Program-made: the position numbers and the translations under genes
The notes under the pieces: generated by a model
The model's database searches: none
What the model was told of the DNA's origin: nothing
What the model saw: the letters and a program-made list of their open reading frames with translations, nothing else
Origin: Symbiodinium natans
Lineage: Eukaryota; Sar; Dinophyceae; Suessiales; Symbiodiniaceae
Direction of reading: 5' to 3'
Length of the DNA stretch: 64,000 nucleotides
Assembly (NCBI GenBank): GCA_905221605.1
Contig: CAJNDS010002066.1
Location: 482,480 to 546,479 of the forward strand
Shown here: piece after piece, positions 58,994-64,000 of the stretch
Layout: the number at the start of each line of letters is the position of its first letter
Numbering within the stretch: position 1 is the stretch's first letter

Positions 58994-60828
58994 CTGCAAT
59001 GGCCTTTGCATGCCTTTGCTTTCTGCGGCAAAACGCGGCCGTTTTGCCGTCACTTCGCATCCGGAGGTGCCTGTGCCGGTGCCCGTCTCCCGGCCGCTGA
59101 GCCCCGCGACCTTGCAGCGCTCCAGAGAAGAGGCGGACTAGGGAGGACTGAGAGGGGAATCCAGCGCGGGAATTCCAGTAGGGAATCCTGTGGGGAATGC
59201 AGTGGGTGTGGGGGCTTGGGCTCTATCAAAGCCTGCTTTGAGAGCACGCCGGGTTCAAAAGCTGTGGCCATGTAGTTAATTAGAACATGTTCCTCAAGCC
59301 ATGTTGTCAGCTCTCGTCGGTCTTTGCCGCTGTCTTTGCCGCCTCTCTCCTGTGTTTCGTAGAGCGTAAGTGACAGTACAGGTGCGACTTTTAAACGCAC
59401 GCACAGGCTGCTAGAGTTAACAATGCAACGCTCATGTCTGTCCCAGCGATGGAAAGTTTAGTGGATGCTTTCAGCGCTGCTGCGATGAGCGCTGCAGCCC
59501 CTTGGATTCTTTGGTCAACACCTTTCGCATAGTCCCATACCATGCTGCAACCTTGAGGTTGATAAGCATGCTCACCAGGTCTATGCCGACTTTAAGTACG
59601 AGTGCCCTGACAACAGTTCTAGCTTGCGTGCTCGCGTGCCTGCAACTGGGCGTTTCGAAGCCCCTCTTGTTTCCGAGGAACTTCGGCTACATGTCGCAAA
59701 GCCCTCTCGGCAGCTTGGACGATCCCTTCAAATTGCCCCATGAGAAGCTGCGGTTCCTGTGTTTAAGAGGAAGCATTAAGGTCTGACATGCACGTAAACT
59801 TGTACTTCATTCTTACTACTATCAGACATACATCAACAGTGCATGCAAGTAGTCAACATGTTTCAGAGATGGAAAATGCAGAAAGTGCTTAGGAAGATTC
59901 TCGTATCTCACCACGCAGTCGAGCTTGCTGCTGCTAGTTTGGAGCATCTTGCGCCTGGCCGTGATCCCAAGCGATTCGGATCTCCTCAGCGTAGATGGGT
60001 ACTTTAAGCAGCTTGCATGTGATGATGTCGCGTGGAGAGTGGCTGTCCTGACAGCTCCAAGGTTGAGCTCTCCTGCCGCAAGGGAGAAGACATCTCAATG
60101 TTCCTCGCATTTCCTCGCTACATTAGTTCGATCCGGAGAAGGGTTGGGGTATGTTGGGCTGGGCTGGCGGAGGTTGACATGGATTTGCCACTCTGGGGAA
60201 CCTTTCTGTGGAGGCCTCGGCATTTTTGTCTCGGGAGCACCGCGGCAGATTGGAACACTTTTGAGATTCAGATGTACGGACTCGCACAGTTCACTGTGAA
60301 GATTGGAGTCCTTGGAGCGTGACATAGTTTGACCATGATATCGAGGAGTCCTCACATGAATATCACATGTATCAAGGTTTTCCAGTGGTTGCTGAGCGAA
60401 AACAATGTGGATTGCACGGCAAGGCATATGCCATCATGACCCTCAACGATGAGGTCCGGCCATGATCCAGCTCAAGACGTAGAACAGACCCAAAGTGCTG
60501 CAGAATGCTCATGGCATTGGCTGACATCTCGCACAGGTCAGTGCCCATTTCATCCGCAGGGCAGTACGAGATGGCAGACTGAGGCCTCTCGGCACTGCCA
60601 GTTGGCTTAAAAATTGAGAGTATTCAGCATTATTGAGCATTGAGTGTTGCGTCGAGTGTTGCCGGTGTAGGTTGCGGTTTTCCTCAAGAGCGCCGACAGA
60701 AGAAGAGTGGTGGCAAGAGACTCGTCTAATTGGACGGATATGGCCGCAAGCGGCATCTGGAAAAACCGTGTCCTCTCTGAAACACCAGCTGTGCTCCCAC
60801 CAGGACCAGACGACGGCACATGTGCCGC
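58994..60828. other. Unique sequence with weak coding islands
   Basis: Possible plus-strand exons: 59640-59760 (open in two frames) and 60064-60310 (VELSCRKGEDISMFL, then VDMDLPLWGTFLWRPRHFCL). No family was recognised and no splicing established. Confidence 0.3.
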
Positions 60829-60944
60829 AGGCCGGAAGGGAAGATTGCGATCTTCACTGCCCGGTGCAAGTCCCCGGTGACGCAGAACGTATTGCCAAAT
60901 ATCTTGAAGTTCCAATGCTTTCGCCACCATTTGAGACATTTTGA
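60829..60944 (+). CDS. Candidate exon of an unknown gene
   Basis: A clear protein-like segment preceded by purine-rich sequence (DCDLHCPVQVPGDAERIAKY then LEVPMLSPPFETF). Cys-rich start, amphipathic middle, no recognised domain. It lies between the kinase and the citrate synthase on the same strand and is not obviously part of either. Confidence 0.4.
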
Positions 60945-62885
60945 GACGGATTCATGTTCAAGATTGCTCAGAGTAAGTCAGCATGGTCCAGAAATGATCC
61001 GGAAATCTGGGGCCATGATAGCTTTTCTTGCAGAGTTACCACGTATCGTCGCGTTTCGTCGCATGGCGACGTGCACCATTGCAGGTGGTGACCTCGCTTA
61101 TCATCGCTGCGAGCCTTGGCCAGCAGTTGAAGGATGCCCACTGTACAACGTCACTGTGGAGTGTTCTCATTGTCCTCCTTCCGAGGACTCGTGATGCTGC
61201 GATTCTCGAGCAGTGTTTGCCGAGGTGGGACAAGGGGAGGCCCATCCGATCATCCTAAGACCTCAGTGATTGCGCGCCGAGCTGGTTTCTGGCTAGGTCT
61301 CCTTGGCCCGTGATTCTGCAGGGGCTACTTTTTGGAATGTGGCATCTTGGTCCGTGGACTTGAACGTTTTTGCTCAGTCCACTTCAGAAGAATGGGGTGG
61401 TGACTGGGGCCGGCCGTTGCTGTCTTGTATTCACTTTCGTCTCTCTCAACAGAGGTACTTGGTTTGCATCCTATGGATCTGGCATGCCTCGAAGCTGTGG
61501 CCATATCCTTTCATGTATCCTGGATTTCTTGGCATCTTGCATACGTGGTGTGACATTGCGGGCAAAGCCTCGAACTCTTAGGTATTCCTTCAAGCACTGG
61601 AGCCACCACGCTGGCTTTTACCTCGCCGCCTTCGGGATGAGCTCATGTCTTGCAGTTCTGATTCTTGCCTGTTCAGATGCGGTAACTCTTCGCAGTTATG
61701 CCATATTGCTCCCCTTGCCACATCGGGTACATGGGGCACCGTGGTTGCGGTGTCTGCATCGCATTGATGGATGCCCATGTCATCCATGGAGGGAACGCCG
61801 ACGCAGCTCAATAAAGTTGCGAAGAAGAATTCTGAACCTGAATCCCAGGCAGTGGGCTGTGCTATGGTGGCGCATCTCGCGATGAGCCGTACGGAAAATG
61901 ATGAGCGAGCAAGAGCAATGTGTCTTGAGATGCCTGCAGCAGAGCTAGCTGAATTAGATCGATGTCATTTTGCGGTGCTTTTTGTAGTTTGTCTTCAAGG
62001 CTTTGCGTCGCTTGTCTTCCAACTTGTAGGTCGTTGCCATGCTACCAGCCAGGCGCAAGCTGTCGAGCGGCGGCTCTTTGAGAAGCGTGGGTCTCTACCG
62101 CCACCACCCCCGTCGGGGCGCCGAGCAGATTGATGAGATATCATGAAATATCAAATATCCGAGTTCGAGCCGTCGAGCTGTCCTCGATCAAGGTCTGCAC
62201 CTCGCGGATCCTCACCCTCCCCGTCACCCTCGCCTTTGCCGCCTGTGCCAGCGCAGCAGGTGACATCGTCTTATCATGTCTTATCCGTTGAGATTGCTTT
62301 CGCTTTTCGCAAATTCACACTTTGGTTGCAGCCATTTGGCTCTTGGAGGACTCTGCCATGTCAGCAAGCTGCATCGAACGAGTGTAATAAATGCAGCTTG
62401 CTAGCGTCCACTGACCGACATTCAGCTGATTTCTTGAAAAACGCCTTAAGAGATCACATTTGAGCTGGTCAGATGCCTGAGAGCAGGGGAGCGGTACGTT
62501 CTAGATTGTGCATGATTGTGCGGTCTAGATGGCTTGTTTGTTTGGATCCTCGAGCGGGGCCACAGACGAGCTTCCAGAGGCAAAGTCGCAAGCTTGCTTG
62601 AGACAAGCTCGCATTGCATCTACATCATCTCCTGAGCAAAGCAGTGCCCACTTCGACGTTTGTGAAACATTCTGAAACATTCTGAAACGATTTGTTAGTC
62701 ACTTGATCTACAGCTTGAATACTGATATTAATGCGTATTGAAGTTTGCCGGTGCCTGCCAATCTCTCGTATAGCTTAGAATGGCCTGAGTCTAAGTCTTG
62801 AAGCCTGGGGAAGAAGTTTCACCAAGCTTCCTCTTTCTGCAGTTTATTGCAGCGCTGTCTGTGCGTGTTCAGCGATTCAGCGCAG
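60945..62885. other. Unique sequence, no confident gene
   Basis: Frames up to 171 codons (61370-61885) lack domain signals and overlap others. Earlier exons of the citrate synthase gene (targeting peptide) may lie here but were not recognised. Confidence 0.35.
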
Positions 62886-63516
62886 GCCATCTTGAAGCTT
62901 CCAGATGGCAAGGAGCATCGCATCAAGGTGTGCTCTCAATGTCTCAATGTGCTCTGCACGCCGTTTGTTTGCTTATGAGTTTGTTTGCTCATGTTTCTCG
63001 GCTCCACTTAGGGGCGTCTTGATGTGCAAACTTAAACTTGTTCAAATGTGCCTCAGATTCTGAAGCCTACCCTTGGCGAAGAGCTCTTCTTGGACATTCG
63101 TGACCTGCATCGGCCAGAGGCTAAGACATTCCTTGCGCAAGTATCGTGCCTCATCTCATTATTGGACCTGAACAGATCAACGGGCTACTTCGTTTATGAC
63201 CCTGGCTTCACATGCACGGGCTCGTGCATGTCTGCCATCACCTTCATCGACGGCCCGAAGGTGACGTGACTTGGAGTACTCGCCTTCTAGTTGAATCTGA
63301 CGATGGAAGCGCTGCAGCTGCAGGGAGTCTGCCTCTACCGCGGCTATCCGGTGCCGGACCCACAAGCCATGTGCTTGGCCCAAGCTTACCTCTGCAGTGT
63401 GCTTGGCCTTACCTTCCTCTTCTTGAACACAGTTGATCCAGACAATGGAGCGCCTCTCTACGATCCCCCTGTTGGCCGAGATCAGCTTGAAAGCAATTTT
63501 TTAGTGCAGGACCTCG
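62886..63516 (+). CDS. CS: Citrate synthase (bacterial-type), N-terminal exons, partial at window edge
   Basis: Citrate synthase condenses acetyl-CoA with oxaloacetate. Exons: 62886-62927 (AILKLPDGKEHRIK, GT donor), 63057-63112 (ILKPTLGEELFLDIRDLHR), 63176-63260 (STGYFVYDPGFTCTGSCMSA then ITFIDGPK, GT donor), 63324-~63363 (GVCLYRGYPVP), and from ~63481 (DQLESNFLV, then unclear). All joins keep frame and match the N-terminal domain of bacterial-type enzymes (xFxYDPGFxSTASCxSxITFIDGxxGxLLxRGYPIxQLAexSnFLEV). The 63113-63175 intron is only 63 bases and begins GCCAGA. The donor after 63350-63364 is ambiguous. The catalytic His and Asp residues lie in later exons beyond the window, so activity cannot be judged. 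Any mitochondrial or peroxisomal targeting sequence would be further upstream and was not found. Confidence 0.85.
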
Positions 63517-64000
63517 TCGACTCTGCACAGGCCTTGGAGGCAGGACATGATCGGTTTTTGGTTTTGGTGGTGATGCACGAGTCACTGACGCAGTCTGCCT
63601 TGGTCACAAGCATCAAGTTGAAAGTACCCCAAGCAACAGATGACAGGTACCGAAGTCACAGTAGAGCAGGCCTTGAATTGCACTTATGCTCCCATCTCTT
63701 GCCTCTCACAAGGCTGACAAGGGAAAGGAGAGCACGACTGGGGTTCGATTGCAACTTTGTAGTTGGAACAACTTAAGCTTAGAACCGGTCTTAACTCCAT
63801 CTTCTTTGCCTCCATGAACTTTCACATGGATGGCACCCAGAGCGGAAAAAGGCTTTCAAAAGGGTTTTCCAAAAGGAGGACCTTTTGTAGAATGTCATAG
63901 AATGTCCCCCATCGGGCCTCGACCACGTAAGTCGTTTAAGCTCACTGGGGTAGGGTTTCCATGAGTTTCCTCCTCTTCACAGCGCTGATGATAGCCCAAA
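63517..64000. other. Probably intron or unrecognised exons of the citrate synthase gene
   Basis: A plus frame runs from 63291 to 63776, but past about 63515 it does not resemble citrate synthase. The duplicated words AAAAGGCTTTCAAAAGGG and TTTTCCAAAAGGAGGACC lie at about 63845-63885. Confidence 0.4.

Noticed and set aside
1-64000. Dinoflagellate spliced-leader genes or relic leaders, tRNA and rRNA genes
   Set aside because: No convincing match was seen by eye; short relics could have been missed, so this is absence of evidence only.

Overview
The window looks like nuclear DNA of a photosynthetic dinoflagellate, most likely in or near the Symbiodiniaceae. The evidence is: a tandem chlorophyll a-c binding (light-harvesting) polyprotein; genes cut into many very short exons; introns that fit best with GC or GA at the donor as well as GT, and AG|G acceptors; plant-type TTTAGGG repeats scattered through the interior; abundant microsatellites; and a cytosine methyltransferase in a decayed coding block, as known for retroelements of this group. 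There are no bacterial-style operons. No tRNA, rRNA or CRISPR was recognised.

Layout. 1-3.7 kb: decayed minus-strand coding block with C5-cytosine methyltransferase motifs I, IV, VI and VIII, broken by frameshifts; probably a dead mobile element. 3.7-5.2 kb: GC-rich satellite with a GAATTC in most monomers. 5.5-7.1 kb: second decayed minus-strand coding block. 6.65-34.4 kb: a domain full of TTTAGGG/CCCTAAA arrays and variants, in both orientations, with long microsatellites and short GC-rich 'exon islands' between them. Embedded here are an eight-unit light-harvesting polyprotein gene (13.1-19.7 kb, with a possible presequence exon near 11.7 kb) and a gene ending in HEAT repeats (25.66-32.18 kb) whose introns are made largely of telomere-like repeat. 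32.2-33.6 kb: long TATG, GTGTGC and GGA microsatellites. From about 34.4 kb the telomere-like repeats almost stop and plus-strand split genes follow: short heptad-rich coding islands (35-43.8 kb), a nuclear DNA gyrase A-like gene of which the C-terminal pinwheel is visible (45.5-52.4 kb), a CMGC-type protein kinase (54.1-59.0 kb), an unassigned coding fragment (60.8-60.9 kb), and the 5' part of a bacterial-type citrate synthase gene running off the right edge (62.9 kb onward).

The most interesting signals concern the telomere-like repeats. They fill introns whose two ends share short direct duplications of exon sequence (clearest at 25987-26207), and one arm of a local inverted repeat (23.16-23.31 kb) carries an extra block of TTTAGGG that the other arm lacks. 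Together these suggest that telomeric sequence was inserted into unique DNA and sometimes became spliceable introns. Exon boundaries were inferred by eye from reading-frame continuity and protein-family knowledge; none was tested by transcript data.
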